Positions 17,117-26,430 of a stretch of 39,079 nt of DNA are shown here, one piece after another. Source of the DNA: an uncultured Victivallales bacterium (GTDB lineage Bacteria > Verrucomicrobiota > Lentisphaeria > Victivallales > UBA1829); contig CALXSJ010000028.1 of NCBI GenBank assembly GCA_944391115.1, positions 1-39,079 of the forward strand, written 5' to 3'. The notes beneath the pieces were generated by a model that did not search any database, was not told where the DNA came from, and was given only the letters and a program-made list of their open reading frames with translations. Made by a program: the position numbers and the translations under genes. Positions within the stretch are counted from its first letter, which is position 1; each line of letters begins with the position of its first letter.

Positions 17117-18175
17117 ATGAGTGGAAAGATCAGAATCGGCATCATCGGCTGCGGAACCATCGGTTCCGTTCATGCCGATGCGTATGCCAAAGTCAAAAAC
17201 GCGGAACTTGTCGCATTGTGCGATATTCTGCCGGACCGCCTGAAGGAAAAGGCGGAACGTCACAAGGTTGCCCTCACTTATACGGATTACAGGGAACTGC
17301 TTGCCAATCCGGACATCGACGCGGTCAGCGTCTGCGTTCCCAACGACATGCATGCCCCGATCGCCATCGACGCGTTCAAGGCCGGCAAGCATGTCATGCT
17401 TGAAAAGCCCATGACGCTCAACGCCGGGCTCGGCAGGGAGATCCTCAAGGCGCGCGACGCTTCCGGAAAGCAGCTGCAGATGGGCATGGTCTGGCGTCAG
17501 ACGCCGCAGGCGGAAGTGGTCCGCGACGCCATTGCCAACGGACGCCTTGGCGAGGTTTATCAGATCCGCGTGAAGCTGATCCGCCGCCGCGGCATTCCCG
17601 GACTCGGCGGATGGTTCACCACGAAAGCCCGCTCCGGCGGAGGCGGCCTGATTGATATCGCAGTTCATTTCCTGGATCTGGTCATGTGGATCACCGGTTA
17701 CTGGAATCCGACCCGGGTCAGCGCCAGAACGTATGCGAAATTCGGCAGTCCCATGAAGGACTACCATTACGTCAGCATGTGGGCGGGACCCCCGAATTAT
17801 GAGGGAACGTTCGACGTGGACGATTACGCCGCCGGTTTTGTCCGCTTCGGCGAAAAGGCGACTCTCTCCTTTGAAGTTGCCTGGGCCTGCAACGCCGAGG
17901 ATGAAAGTTACGTGGAGCTCCTGGGCGACAAGGGCGGCGTCCGCGTCGGGGAAAGCAGGACCGTGCTGCATACCGAAGTGGACAACATGATCGCGGACAT
18001 TGATCTCAAGTTCCAGAATGACCGCGACCGTTTTGCCGCGGAAATGGAAAAGTTTGTCGATGCCGTTCAGGGCAGGGGCGAAGTCGCCGCCACCGGAGAG
18101 GAAGCTCTGGTCACCATGTCTCTGCTGGACGCCATCTACAAGTCCAGCGAGATGAATTGCGAGGTCGAAGTCTGA
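17117..18175 (+). CDS. Gfo/Idh/MocA family oxidoreductase
   Basis: This is an NAD(P)-dependent sugar or inositol dehydrogenase-like enzyme of 352 residues. The N-terminal Rossmann domain has GIIGCGTIG (residues 8-16) and Asp at the end of the second strand (CDIL, about 36). The family EKP motif is present (E96-K97-P98), where Lys is expected to take part in catalysis. The C-terminal alpha/beta domain includes GGGLIDIAVHFLDL, whose His is the usual second catalytic position. AAGGAG is well spaced before ATG. It has its own promoter and a strong terminator, so it is monocistronic, and it is divergent from the sugar-responsive-type regulator. A role in oxidising a sugar released by that locus is plausible. 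The substrate cannot be told. Confidence 0.92.
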   Translation: MSGKIRIGIIGCGTIGSVHADAYAKVKNAELVALCDILPDRLKEKAERHKVALTYTDYRELLANPDIDAVSVCVPNDMHAPIAIDAFKAGKHVMLEKPMTLNAGLGREILKARDASGKQLQMGMVWRQTPQAEVVRDAIANGRLGEVYQIRVKLIRRRGIPGLGGWFTTKARSGGGGLIDIAVHFLDLVMWITGYWNPTRVSARTYAKFGSPMKDYHYVSMWAGPPNYEGTFDVDDYAAGFVRFGEKATLSFEVAWACNAEDESYVELLGDKGGVRVGESRTVLHTEVDNMIADIDLKFQNDRDRFAAEMEKFVDAVQGRGEVAATGEEALVTMSLLDAIYKSSEMNCEVEV

Positions 18176-18212
18176 GATTCCGTTTCCAGTTCGGAAACTG
18201 TTTTACAGGAGT

Positions 18213-18249
18213 CGCCGGCAGGGTTGCCATGCCGGCGGTTCTTTTTTTT
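18213..18249 (+). terminator. Rho-independent terminator after the oxidoreductase gene
   Basis: CGCCGGCA (18213-18220) pairs perfectly with TGCCGGCG (18230-18237) around a nine-base loop, followed by eight T at 18242-18249. Confidence 0.92.
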
Positions 18250-18272
18250 ACAGGAAAGGCGTCTCCCCCGGC

Positions 18273-18300
18273 TTGACAAATCCGGCCGCGCATTTATATT
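18273..18300 (+). promoter_or_regulatory. Sigma70-type promoter of the DUF1549-DUF1501 operon
   Basis: TTGACA (18273-18278) and TATATT (18295-18300) are 16 bases apart, just downstream of a terminator. The first gene starts at 18480, so the leader is about 170 bases. I see no riboswitch signature in it. Confidence 0.75.
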
Positions 18301-18479
18301 TGCCTTCAGGTGGCTTTGCGGAGAGAGTGTAAGCGGAAAGAGATTTCTGGGGTATGTACGGCTTTTCACTCATTGTTCGCTTTTCCGGCGCGAAAAAACG
18401 CACCGCACTCCGTCCTGCCCGTCTTTCCTGTCGTTCCGGATTCCTTTTGTCTGCCAAGATCAACCGGAGGTGTTTCACC

Positions 18480-20069
18480 ATGCGTGCCGTCTCTCTTTTT
18501 TTCGGACTTCTGCTGCTTGCAAACCTGGAGGGAGCTTCCCCATACGAGGGCGGGCCGCGCCCGGATCCCGCCGGAAAGATCAATGTCATTCTCCGCGAGG
18601 GATGGAAAAAGGCGGAGCTCGCGCCGCCGGAAACCGCCTCGGACGCGGTGTTCCTGCGCCGCGTCTACCTGACCGTCGCCGGACGGATTCCCGGCATCGC
18701 CGAAGCGCGGCGTTTTCTCCGCGACAAGGCAAAAGACAAACGGGAAAGGCTGATCGACGCCCTGATTGATTCGGACGGCTACGGCGATCTTCTCGCCATG
18801 CGTTTTGCCGACATGCTCCGGATCAAATCCGAATTCCCGATCAATCTCTGGCCGAACGGCGTGCAGGCGTGGCACCGGCAGATCCGCGCCGAACTGCTTG
18901 CGGACCGTTCCTACCGCGACATGGCACGCGACATGCTGACCGCCTCGGGAAGCAATTTCCGCGTTCCGCATGCGAATTTCTTCCGCGCCTCCGCCGATCG
19001 TTCTCCGCTTGGACTGGGCAAGGCGGTTGCGCTGACTTTTCTCTGCATCCGCCTTGAAAATCTTCCTGAAGACGATCAGAAGGCCTTTGCGGAATTCTTC
19101 TCGCGCATCCGCTATAAAAGCACCTATGAATGGAAGGAGGAGATCGTCTATACCGACTATCATCCGGCGCGCGTCAAAGCCCGCGCACTCGACGGCGAAA
19201 CGTTCACGATCGACGCGCCTGATACAGATCCGCGGCGGGTGTTCGCCGACTGGCTTCTGCGGGAGGACAATCCCTATTTTGCGCGCGCGGCGGTCAACCG
19301 CGTCTGGCACTGGATTTTCGGGCGCGGCATCATGCCGGACACCGACAACCTCGCATTGCTTCCCACGTTCTGGGACCGCGTCCGGAACGTCTTCGGGGGA
19401 AGAGAGGAGAGCAACCCGCCCTTCAATCCGGAGCTTCTCGCTTATCTGGAGAATGAGTTCCGCTCCTCCAATTACAGCATCAAGCATCTCTACCGCACAA
19501 TCCTCAACTCCGAAGCCTTTCAGGCGAGTGCGATGAACTCCGACCCGAAGGCCGCGGCGCATTTCGCCTCGTATCCGGTCCGCCGCCTGGACTCCGAAAT
19601 CCTGATCGACGCGCTGGCCGATGCAAGCGGCGGCTATGACCGCTACATGAGCGTGATTCCCGAGCCGTTCACGTTTCTTCCGCCCGCGACGCGCGCCGTC
19701 ACGATCGCCGACGGCAGCATCTCTTCCGGCGTGCTGGACAGTTTCGGCCGTCCGCCGCGGGATTCCGGCCGTTACAGCGAGCGCAACGCGCTCAGCACGG
19801 AGTCCCAGCGTCTCTATCTTCTGAATTCCGGGATGCTCTACCGCCGTCTTTCGAGCCTTCCCGGGAAACTCTTCCGGCGGAAACGGATCAATGACCGCGA
19901 ACGCCTGAACCTCCTTTATCTGCGGATGCTCTCGCGCTATCCGACGAAGGAGGAGTTTCAGATTTTCGACCGTTACCGTAAATCATTCGCTCCCCGGCAG
20001 CGCTACCGCGTCTGGTCCGATGTCGCCTGGGTGCTGGCGAATTCCAAGGAATTTCTTTATTATCACTGA
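18480..20069 (+). CDS. DUF1549 and DUF1553 domain protein, secreted
   Basis: The 529-residue protein starts with a short signal peptide (residues 1-20, LFFGLLLLANLEGAS). The DUF1549 signature FLRRVYLTVAGRIPG lies at about 57-71, followed by the KRERLIDALIDSDGY block. The DUF1553 signature NPYFARAAVNRVWHWIFGRG is at about 263-282. Such proteins are abundant in Planctomycetes and relatives and are normally encoded beside DUF1501 proteins, as here. Their biochemical function is not established. No CxxCH haem motif is present, so the cytochrome domain that often precedes DUF1549 is missing. ATG 18480 is chosen because GGAGG lies upstream and a signal peptide follows; the frame extends to 18354 without support. 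It is the first gene of a four-gene operon, 11 bases before the next. Confidence 0.9.
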   Translation: MRAVSLFFGLLLLANLEGASPYEGGPRPDPAGKINVILREGWKKAELAPPETASDAVFLRRVYLTVAGRIPGIAEARRFLRDKAKDKRERLIDALIDSDGYGDLLAMRFADMLRIKSEFPINLWPNGVQAWHRQIRAELLADRSYRDMARDMLTASGSNFRVPHANFFRASADRSPLGLGKAVALTFLCIRLENLPEDDQKAFAEFFSRIRYKSTYEWKEEIVYTDYHPARVKARALDGETFTIDAPDTDPRRVFADWLLREDNPYFARAAVNRVWHWIFGRGIMPDTDNLALLPTFWDRVRNVFGGREESNPPFNPELLAYLENEFRSSNYSIKHLYRTILNSEAFQASAMNSDPKAAAHFASYPVRRLDSEILIDALADASGGYDRYMSVIPEPFTFLPPATRAVTIADGSISSGVLDSFGRPPRDSGRYSERNALSTESQRLYLLNSGMLYRRLSSLPGKLFRRKRINDRERLNLLYLRMLSRYPTKEEFQIFDRYRKSFAPRQRYRVWSDVAWVLANSKEFLYYH

Positions 20070-20080
20070 GAGGAGCGCAT

Positions 20081-21409
20081 ATGGACAGACGGGATTTTCT
20101 CAAAACAATGGCGCTGCTCGCCGCCTGCGGGGCGGCGGACAGACTTGCGGGAAACGCCTTCTGCGCGTCTCCCGTGCCGGGGGTGCGGAAATGTTCTCCG
20201 GGCGTGCGCTCCGTCATCGAACTCTGGATCTGGGGCGGGCCTTCCCATCTTGAGACGTTTGACCCGAAGCCGAATGCGGGGCATGCCTACAACGGCGGAT
20301 TCGGGGACATCCCGACGAACGTTCCCGGCATCCGGATCAGCGAATTTCTGCCGAAGCTCGCGCAGCAGATGGACAAATTCTCGATCATCCGCAGCATGGG
20401 CCACGGCACCAACGCCCACGAAACCGCCACCTATCTGATGCAGACCGGAAGGATGCCCGGCGACGGCATCACCTATCCGGCGATCGGCGCAGTGATCGCC
20501 ATGCTCAAAAGCAGGGATTACAAGGGAAAGCTCCCTCCCTATATCGCGCTGACCACGAACAAGGGCCGCTTCTCCGAAAACGGATTTCTCAGCGACAAAT
20601 ACAAACCCCTTGCGACAGGATCGAATCCGAATGCCGCGAAATTTCAGGTGGACGGCTTCGTCCCCCCCGGCAATGTGACTTCCGAGCAGATTCGGCGCCG
20701 TCTCCGCTTCGCCTCGGAGCTCGACACTTTCGGGCACGCGCTGAGCGGATGCCCCGAACTGCTCGCGTTTGAAAAATCAGGCGATCAGGCCCAGGCCGTC
20801 ATCAACGGCGACGACGCGAAGGCGTTCGATCTGAATCTTGAATCGAAGGAGATGCGCGACCGTTACGGACGCAACACCTTCGGGCAGTGCTGTCTTGCCG
20901 CGCGCCGTCTCGTCGAGGCGGGCGTGCCTTACATCACCATCAACGCGCAGGGCTGGGACACTCACAAAAAACATTTCGAGGCGATGAAACGGCTCGGTCC
21001 TGAAATGGATCAGGGCTTTTCCGCGCTGCTGTCCGATCTGAGCGAACGGAAGCTTCTCGATTCCACGCTGATCTGGTGCACCGGAGAATTCGGGCGCACG
21101 CCGCGCGTGGATTACGGGGAACCATGGAACGGAGGGCGCAATCATTTCTGCCACTGCTTCAGCACAGTCGTCGCGGGCGGCGGATTTGCCGGCGGCCGGG
21201 TTCTGGGTGCGTCCGATGAACGAGGGGAACGCCCCGTGGAGCGCCCGGTAAGCCCGGTCGATCTCCTCTGGAGCATCTACGAGCTCGCCGGAATCGATCC
21301 TGCCGGGAAACTGCCCAATCCGCGCGGACTGGATCTGACCATTCTTCCGCCCGACGGGGGAAAAAGCAGAATCAAAGAGCTTTACAAAAATCCGGAGGGG
21401 AAGGCATGA
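20081..21409 (+). CDS. DUF1501 domain protein with Tat signal
   Basis: The 442-residue protein has a twin-arginine start (MDRRDFLKT, then a hydrophobic Ala/Leu stretch), so it is probably exported folded. Recognisable DUF1501 blocks are WIWGGPSHLETFDPKP (about 49-64), GHGTNAHETATY (about 107-118), GWDTHKKHFE, and CTGEFGRTPRVD near the C-terminus. The family belongs to the alkaline phosphatase/sulfatase-like fold, and the His/Asp residues in these blocks are likely metal ligands. The substrate is unknown. GAGAGGAG precedes the ATG. The stop overlaps the next start (ATGA), so translation of the PPC-domain gene is probably coupled. It pairs with the DUF1549/1553 gene as in Planctomycetes. Confidence 0.92.
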   Translation: MDRRDFLKTMALLAACGAADRLAGNAFCASPVPGVRKCSPGVRSVIELWIWGGPSHLETFDPKPNAGHAYNGGFGDIPTNVPGIRISEFLPKLAQQMDKFSIIRSMGHGTNAHETATYLMQTGRMPGDGITYPAIGAVIAMLKSRDYKGKLPPYIALTTNKGRFSENGFLSDKYKPLATGSNPNAAKFQVDGFVPPGNVTSEQIRRRLRFASELDTFGHALSGCPELLAFEKSGDQAQAVINGDDAKAFDLNLESKEMRDRYGRNTFGQCCLAARRLVEAGVPYITINAQGWDTHKKHFEAMKRLGPEMDQGFSALLSDLSERKLLDSTLIWCTGEFGRTPRVDYGEPWNGGRNHFCHCFSTVVAGGGFAGGRVLGASDERGERPVERPVSPVDLLWSIYELAGIDPAGKLPNPRGLDLTILPPDGGKSRIKELYKNPEGKA

Positions 21410-23562
21410 AGACGCTTCTGACTGTTCTGATCTGCGCCGCGGCCCTCGGCGCGTCCGCAATTCATATCGGCTATCTGATGCCTTCCGGCGGGCAGCGCGG
21501 ACGGACCGTCGAACTGATTGTCGGCGGCCAGCAGTTCTGGGGCCTTTCCGGCGCGCTCGTTTCCGGCGGCGGCGTGACCGTCGAGTCCGTCGAATCCGTG
21601 CGGGGGTTTCCCTATCCGCCCTGGAAACAGCGCCGGTATCTCAAGAAATGGCTGGACGGCATCGAGAAGGGATGCAACGAAAAACCGCCGCTGCCGGACG
21701 ATACGGAAGGGTGGGTCACGCACTACTACTGGGAGCGTCTGGATGATCTGACAGAACTGGAGCGCGAGCTCACGCTCCGCTTTCTTTATGTGCCGCGCAA
21801 TCCCCTGCAGATGAGCCCCGCGATTGCGAGCTCCGCGATTGTCCGGCTCCGGATCGCGCCGGACGCGAAACCGGGGGAACGCGAGTTCCGGCTCATCGGG
21901 AACGGCAGGATCAGCAATCCGCTGCGCTTTTTTGTGGACACGCTGCCGGAATTCCGGGAACCGTTCTTTCCGCTTCCTCCGAAAAAAGCGGAACCGGGCG
22001 TCTTTTCCGTGCCGGGCGTTTTGAACGGACAGATCATGCCGGGCGAAACGGATTCTTATAAATTTTCCGCAAAGAAGGGCGAAACGATCACCTTCACGAT
22101 GATTGCGCGCTATCTGATGCCCTTTATCGGAGACGGGGTTCCCGGACATTTCCAGGCCGTGCTCGAGGCCGTCGATGCGAAAGGAAAAACGATCGCTTTC
22201 GCCGATGACCGCTATTTTGATCCCGATCCCGTCCTCTGCTTCCGGGCTCCCGCCGACGGGGAATACAAGCTTCTTGTCCGCGACGCCCTTTACCGGGGAC
22301 GTGAGGATTTTGTCTACCGCATCCGCGCCGTCCGGGGCGGGCCGGGGCTTTACGTGACGGAGCCGCCTCCCGTTTTTCCGGGCGTGAAAACAGTGCGGAG
22401 CGACATCCTGAAGAAAGATGCTCCTGTTGTCCGGCCTGTCATGATCCGGGGCGTCCTTGCTCCGGGGGCGAAGGATGATTTCCGTTTCGACGCGAAGAAG
22501 GGCGAGCGGATCATTCTGGAGATCTTCGCGCGCCGTCTGAAATCGCCGCTTGATTCGCTGCTTCAGGTGCTGGACGGCAGGGGAAACATCGTGGCCGTCA
22601 ACGATGACTGCGAACGTCTGAAGGCGGGACTCATCCTGCACGGGGCCGCGGATTCTTATCTGGATTTTACCGTTCCCGCGGACGGTTCTTATACTGTGCG
22701 TGTCTCGGATACCACCGGACTCGGCGGTCCGGATTACGTCTATTATCTCCGGATCGACCGTGCGCGTCCGCGTTTCACGGTCTATTCGGTCCCGTCCGCG
22801 CTGGAGGTTCCGATGATCGGCGCCGAGCCCCTGACGCTGGTGGTTGAACGGCAGGACGGCTTCACGGGAGAGATTGCGCTGGAGCTGAAGGACGCCGGCG
22901 ACTACGAACTGACCGGAATCCGGAGCATTCCCGCGAACTGCGACCGCGCATTTGTCACCATGAAGACGAAGCCGAACCGGAAAAACGAACCGCGTCCTCT
23001 GAAAATGGAGGCGTCCGGCGGCGGTTTCCGGACGGATGTGATTCCCGGCGACGAGGCGATGCAGGCATTCGCCTACACGCATATCGTTCCAGCGGAGCGG
23101 ATGCTTGCAACCAAACGCTGGAAATACGGAGGCGCGGAAAAATTCACCTGGGCCTCGAAGAATCCCGTTGCGAAGTTTGCGCTCCCGAAAGGGAAGGCGG
23201 CTTCCGGCGATGCGCGCGCGCTTCTGAAACTGACGCTCAACGTGAATCCATGGCGATTCCCGGCGGATGCAGAGGCAAGTCTGGAGATCGTCGATCCTCC
23301 GGAGTGGATCAAAGTCATGCAGGACAACGCTTCATCCGCGAAGCCGGGACAGATCGTGTCGCCGAAGAATCGCCGGAAAATGAAGCCTTATCCGCTTACG
23401 CTTACGCTCGCGCGCGAAAAGAACGGCAGAGGAAAAGTCGTCAATCAGCTTTTCAAAGTGGTTTACAAATACAACAGCAGACCCGACAGAGAGGGCAAAA
23501 TCAAACGCATTACTTCGGAGATCATTCTTCCCGCGGTAAGGCTGGAAGGAGGTTCGTTCTAA
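21406..23562 (+). CDS. Secreted protein with two pre-peptidase C-terminal (PPC) domains
   Basis: The 718-residue protein has a signal peptide (residues 1-18, LLTVLICAAALGASA). Two PPC-like beta-sandwich domains are visible. The first is at about 204-305 (start GVLNGQIMPGETDSYKFSAK, end with DGEYKLLVRD). The second is at about 346-450 (start IRGVLAPGAKDDFRFDAKKG, end DGSYTVRVSD). They share the pattern of a Gly-rich opening, D-x-(Y/F)-x-F, KKGE, and a closing DG-x-Y. No catalytic motif is seen, so a binding or scaffolding role at the cell surface is likely. Proteins of this kind commonly accompany DUF1549/DUF1501 genes. It starts inside the DUF1501 stop and its own TAA overlaps the ATG of the next gene. 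Confidence 0.85.
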   Translation: MKTLLTVLICAAALGASAIHIGYLMPSGGQRGRTVELIVGGQQFWGLSGALVSGGGVTVESVESVRGFPYPPWKQRRYLKKWLDGIEKGCNEKPPLPDDTEGWVTHYYWERLDDLTELERELTLRFLYVPRNPLQMSPAIASSAIVRLRIAPDAKPGEREFRLIGNGRISNPLRFFVDTLPEFREPFFPLPPKKAEPGVFSVPGVLNGQIMPGETDSYKFSAKKGETITFTMIARYLMPFIGDGVPGHFQAVLEAVDAKGKTIAFADDRYFDPDPVLCFRAPADGEYKLLVRDALYRGREDFVYRIRAVRGGPGLYVTEPPPVFPGVKTVRSDILKKDAPVVRPVMIRGVLAPGAKDDFRFDAKKGERIILEIFARRLKSPLDSLLQVLDGRGNIVAVNDDCERLKAGLILHGAADSYLDFTVPADGSYTVRVSDTTGLGGPDYVYYLRIDRARPRFTVYSVPSALEVPMIGAEPLTLVVERQDGFTGEIALELKDAGDYELTGIRSIPANCDRAFVTMKTKPNRKNEPRPLKMEASGGGFRTDVIPGDEAMQAFAYTHIVPAERMLATKRWKYGGAEKFTWASKNPVAKFALPKGKAASGDARALLKLTLNVNPWRFPADAEASLEIVDPPEWIKVMQDNASSAKPGQIVSPKNRRKMKPYPLTLTLAREKNGRGKVVNQLFKVVYKYNSRPDREGKIKRITSEIILPAVRLEGGSF

Positions 23563-24680
23563 TGTTCAGACACTCGGAATTTCATGCGGAAAAGGGCGGC
23601 ATTGCGGAACACTTCTTCGCGGGAGTCCCCGCGCCGGGGGACGATTTTACAGGAGAGGCCCGGGCGCTTCTCGCGGAATACCGTTCCGTCGCGGAGCGTC
23701 ATGCGTGCTCGCAGGAAAGCGAGATCCTTCTGCGTTTTCATCTGAGCGATGTGACAAATCAGGCGCCGTTTCTGCGCGAACTCATCAAAGATCGCTCCTC
23801 CTTTGTTTCCATTGCGGGACAGCCGCCCGCATGCGGATCCCGGATTGCCCTGGAAGCGTGGCACTGGTGCGGCGGCAAATGCAAGCAGTTGAAGGAGGGA
23901 TCGCTGGATTGCGTAACCCGGAATTACCGTGTTCTCTGGTTCCGGATGCAGGATTCCGCCGTTGCGGGAAGCGCGAAGCAGACAGCCGCGGAATTTGAGG
24001 CCCTCAAGCGCAGCCTGGCTTCCTGCCAGGCAACCGTCGAAGCCAATACCGTCCGCACATGGCTCTACTGCCGCGACGTGGACAACAATTACGGCGGACT
24101 GGTCGCCGCGCGCAACGAGTTCTTTGCCGCAAACGGCCTTTCCACCTCCACGCATTTCATTGCGAGCACGGGAATCGAGGGACAGATGGAAACCCCCTCC
24201 CGTCTGGTTCAGATGGACTCGGTCAACTGGATGAATCTCAGACAGGGACAGCAGATTTATCTCTCCGCGCCTGAGATGCTTTCCCCGACCGCGCTGTACG
24301 GCGTGAGTTTCGAGCGCGGGACGCGTCTGGTGCTCGGCGACCGCTCGCACTACTTCATTTCCGGCACGGCAAGCATCGATTCAAAAGGGCAGGTCGTGCA
24401 TCCGTTCCATGTGGAAAAACAGGCGGAACGGCTCGTCGACAACGTTTCCGCACTGCTGGAAAGTTCCGGCGGAACTCTTGGCGATTTGAAATGGGCGACC
24501 GTCTACCTGCGCGATCCGGCGGATGCTTCCTGCGTTCTTCGCGTTCTGGAAAAACGTCTGGATCCGGATCTGCCGCTTGTTGTCGTGCGCGCTCCGGTCT
24601 GCCGTCCGGCCTGGCTCGTGGAGATGGAGTGTGTCGCCGTGAATGCGAAGGGGGATTCCGCCTTCGCGCCTTTCTCCTGA
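23562..24680 (+). CDS. Rid/YjgF superfamily protein, chorismatase-like length
   Basis: The 372-residue protein contains an N-terminal region of unclear fold and a C-terminal Rid (YjgF/YER057c/UK114) domain at about 245-370 (YFISGTASIDSKGQVVHP, VDNVSALLESSGGTLGD, ATVYLRDPADA, VVVRAPVCRPAWLVEMECVA). The length and the VRTWLYCRDVDNNYGG and ARNEFFAANG segments recall the FkbO/Hyg5 chorismatase branch rather than small RidA proteins, but I cannot confirm chorismate as the substrate. There is no signal peptide, so it is cytoplasmic while its operon partners are exported. The start (TAATG overlap with GGAAGGAGG upstream) shows tight coupling. The open frame extends to 23250 in-frame, but that part overlaps the PPC gene. 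It is the last gene before a bidirectional terminator. Confidence 0.8.
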   Translation: MFRHSEFHAEKGGIAEHFFAGVPAPGDDFTGEARALLAEYRSVAERHACSQESEILLRFHLSDVTNQAPFLRELIKDRSSFVSIAGQPPACGSRIALEAWHWCGGKCKQLKEGSLDCVTRNYRVLWFRMQDSAVAGSAKQTAAEFEALKRSLASCQATVEANTVRTWLYCRDVDNNYGGLVAARNEFFAANGLSTSTHFIASTGIEGQMETPSRLVQMDSVNWMNLRQGQQIYLSAPEMLSPTALYGVSFERGTRLVLGDRSHYFISGTASIDSKGQVVHPFHVEKQAERLVDNVSALLESSGGTLGDLKWATVYLRDPADASCVLRVLEKRLDPDLPLVVVRAPVCRPAWLVEMECVAVNAKGDSAFAPFS

Positions 24681-24701
24681 ACGACTCCGGGGCCGGAATG
24701 G

Positions 24702-24747
24702 AAAAAGAAACGCCCAGCGCGGATCTGATCCGCACCGGGCTGTTTTT
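24702..24747. terminator. Bidirectional terminator between Rid-like gene and ackA
   Basis: A near-perfect stem is formed by GCGGAT/ATCCGC around CTG with outer GCCC/GGGC pairs (24712-24740). T-tract 24743-24747 follows on the plus strand and an A-rich stretch (24702-24710) serves the minus strand. It fits the convergent gene arrangement. Confidence 0.88.
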
Positions 24748-24767
24748 CGCATCGGATCCGCTTGTCT

Positions 24768-25976
24768 TTATTTCGCGGCGAGCACGCTCAGGACATGCCG
24801 CGCGATCATGAGCTCCTCATTGGTCGGCATGACGATCAGTTTCCATGCGCTGTCATCCGTTGAAATAATGCCTTTCTTTCCGAAGCACGCCTTGTTCTTT
24901 TCCGGATCGAGACGGACATTGAGAGCGGCGAGTCCGGCGACGATCTTCTCGCGGATCGGCAGGGAATATTCTCCGATTCCGCCGGTGAAGACAAGGGCGT
25001 CGACTCCACCGAGAAGCACGAAGTAAGCGCCGACATATTTTACGACGCGGCGCACAAACATTTTGATTGCGAGCTCCGCCTGCTGATTGCCTTCCGAGGC
25101 GGCGTTCAGCATGTCGCGCATGTCGCCGCTTCCGATTCCGCCGATGCCGAGCAGACCGGATTTCTTGTTGAGGATCGTGTCAACCTCGTCCGGCGTGTTG
25201 CCGATCTGGACCAGGCGTATGACTGCGGCGGGATCCATGTCCCCGCTTCGGGTTCCCATCATCAGTCCTTCCAGCGGAGTGAGTCCCATGGTCGTGTCAA
25301 TGACCTTGCCGTTCTTGACTGCCGCCATGCTGCATCCGTTTCCAAGATGACAGGTGATGATGGTGGTGTCTTCCATGCTTTTTCCCAGGAATTCCGCCGT
25401 CGCCTTGGTGACGAAATGGTGGCTGGTCCCGTGGAAGCCGTATTTGCGGATCCCGTATTTCTTATAGTAATCGTAAGGAATGGCGTAAAGATAGGCTTCC
25501 GGCGGCATTGTCTGATGGAACTGCGTGTCGAACACCGCGACATTCGGAACGCCGGGGAAGATTTCCTCACAGGCTTCGATGCCTGTAAGGTTTGCCGGAT
25601 TGTGAAGCGGTCCAAGCGGGAAGCATTCGAGAATGATGTCCTTGACTTCCTTCGTCACCAGAACCGGCATCGTGACTTTTTCTCCGCCGTGAAGGACGCG
25701 ATGGCCGATCGCGGAGACTTCAGAAAGACTTTTCAGCACGCCGTGCTCGGGATTGACCAGTTCTTCGCAGACCGCTTTCAGAGCGTCGGCGTGATTGGCA
25801 ACTTTCGGCGAAACTTCCAGCTTGAATCCGTCCGGGCGCTTGTAGATCAGGTTCGGTTTGTCGCTGCCGACGCGTTCCACCTGGCCCGATGCAATCATTT
25901 TCTCCTCTCCCGCCGCCATGGAGAAAAGCGTGAATTTCAGAGAAGAGCTTCCCGAATTGATTACCAGTACTTTCAT
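24768..25976 (-). CDS. ackA: Acetate kinase
   Basis: This enzyme interconverts acetate + ATP and acetyl phosphate + ADP in fermentation. The 402-residue length is standard. Family blocks in order: the N-terminal phosphate loop VINSGSSSLKF, GHRVLHGGE, FDTQFHQTMP, YGFHGTSH, HLGNGCSM, TPLEGLMMGTRSGDMDP and FTGGIGE, all intact. I chose ATG 25976 because the strand VLVINSG must lie at the very start and AGGAAAC precedes it; an upstream ATG at 26006 would add ten residues. No phosphotransacetylase gene lies beside it, which is somewhat unusual. It converges on the Rid-like gene and is divergent from the symporter. Confidence 0.97.
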   Translation of the reverse strand: MKVLVINSGSSSLKFTLFSMAAGEEKMIASGQVERVGSDKPNLIYKRPDGFKLEVSPKVANHADALKAVCEELVNPEHGVLKSLSEVSAIGHRVLHGGEKVTMPVLVTKEVKDIILECFPLGPLHNPANLTGIEACEEIFPGVPNVAVFDTQFHQTMPPEAYLYAIPYDYYKKYGIRKYGFHGTSHHFVTKATAEFLGKSMEDTTIITCHLGNGCSMAAVKNGKVIDTTMGLTPLEGLMMGTRSGDMDPAAVIRLVQIGNTPDEVDTILNKKSGLLGIGGIGSGDMRDMLNAASEGNQQAELAIKMFVRRVVKYVGAYFVLLGGVDALVFTGGIGEYSLPIREKIVAGLAALNVRLDPEKNKACFGKKGIISTDDSAWKLIVMPTNEELMIARHVLSVLAAK

Positions 25977-26430
25977 TTCTTGTTTCCTTCGGATTGTTCG
26001 TTGCATTTATTATCGTTGACATTGATAAAAGAATAAGCAAATATAGCACATTTTCCCGGAAAGGAAAATGTTTCATGCTTCTTTTCCCGAAAAAAAACTC
26101 TTTTTCCTGTTCATTTTCCGCGACCTTGTTCCGGATGCCCGGGAAAAGGCGGATGACGCGGAAACGGATTTTGTTCCATAAAAAAGGAATCTTTCCCCGT
26201 TTGATGCGTTGACTTTTTCACAGATTCTGCTTATATTGTCCAATTGGCTGTGAATGACTGTGTTTTTTGCAGGCCGTGCATGTCGTAATTATTTTCAAAT
26301 AAGAGGATTGTGAAAGAAACACGTGGTATGGAAAAGAATAATTTCACATAGGCGGTCCGGACGGTGGACAGGGCAGGGGGGGATTATCGTTTACAGGTCA
26401 GATTCGAAATATTGAATAAAAAGGTTGTTT
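25977..26430. promoter_or_regulatory. Intergenic region between ackA and symporter
   Basis: No credible gene lies in these 454 bases. The strong plus-strand promoter at 26209-26237 is the main feature. A second plus-strand candidate, TTGACA (26016-26021) with AAATAT 17 bases later (26039-26044), is weaker. I could not find a convincing minus-strand promoter for ackA. The long leader (about 185 bases) before the symporter shows no riboswitch I recognise. Confidence 0.5.
26209..26237 (+). promoter_or_regulatory. Sigma70-type promoter of the symporter gene
   Basis: TTGACT (26209-26214) and TATATT (26232-26237) are separated by exactly 17 bases, about 190 bases before the symporter ATG. Confidence 0.75.

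Noticed and set aside
23250-24680. Rid-like protein starting at 23250
   Set aside because: The extra 104 residues overlap the end of the PPC-domain gene. ATG 23562 has GGAAGGAGG and overlaps the previous stop.
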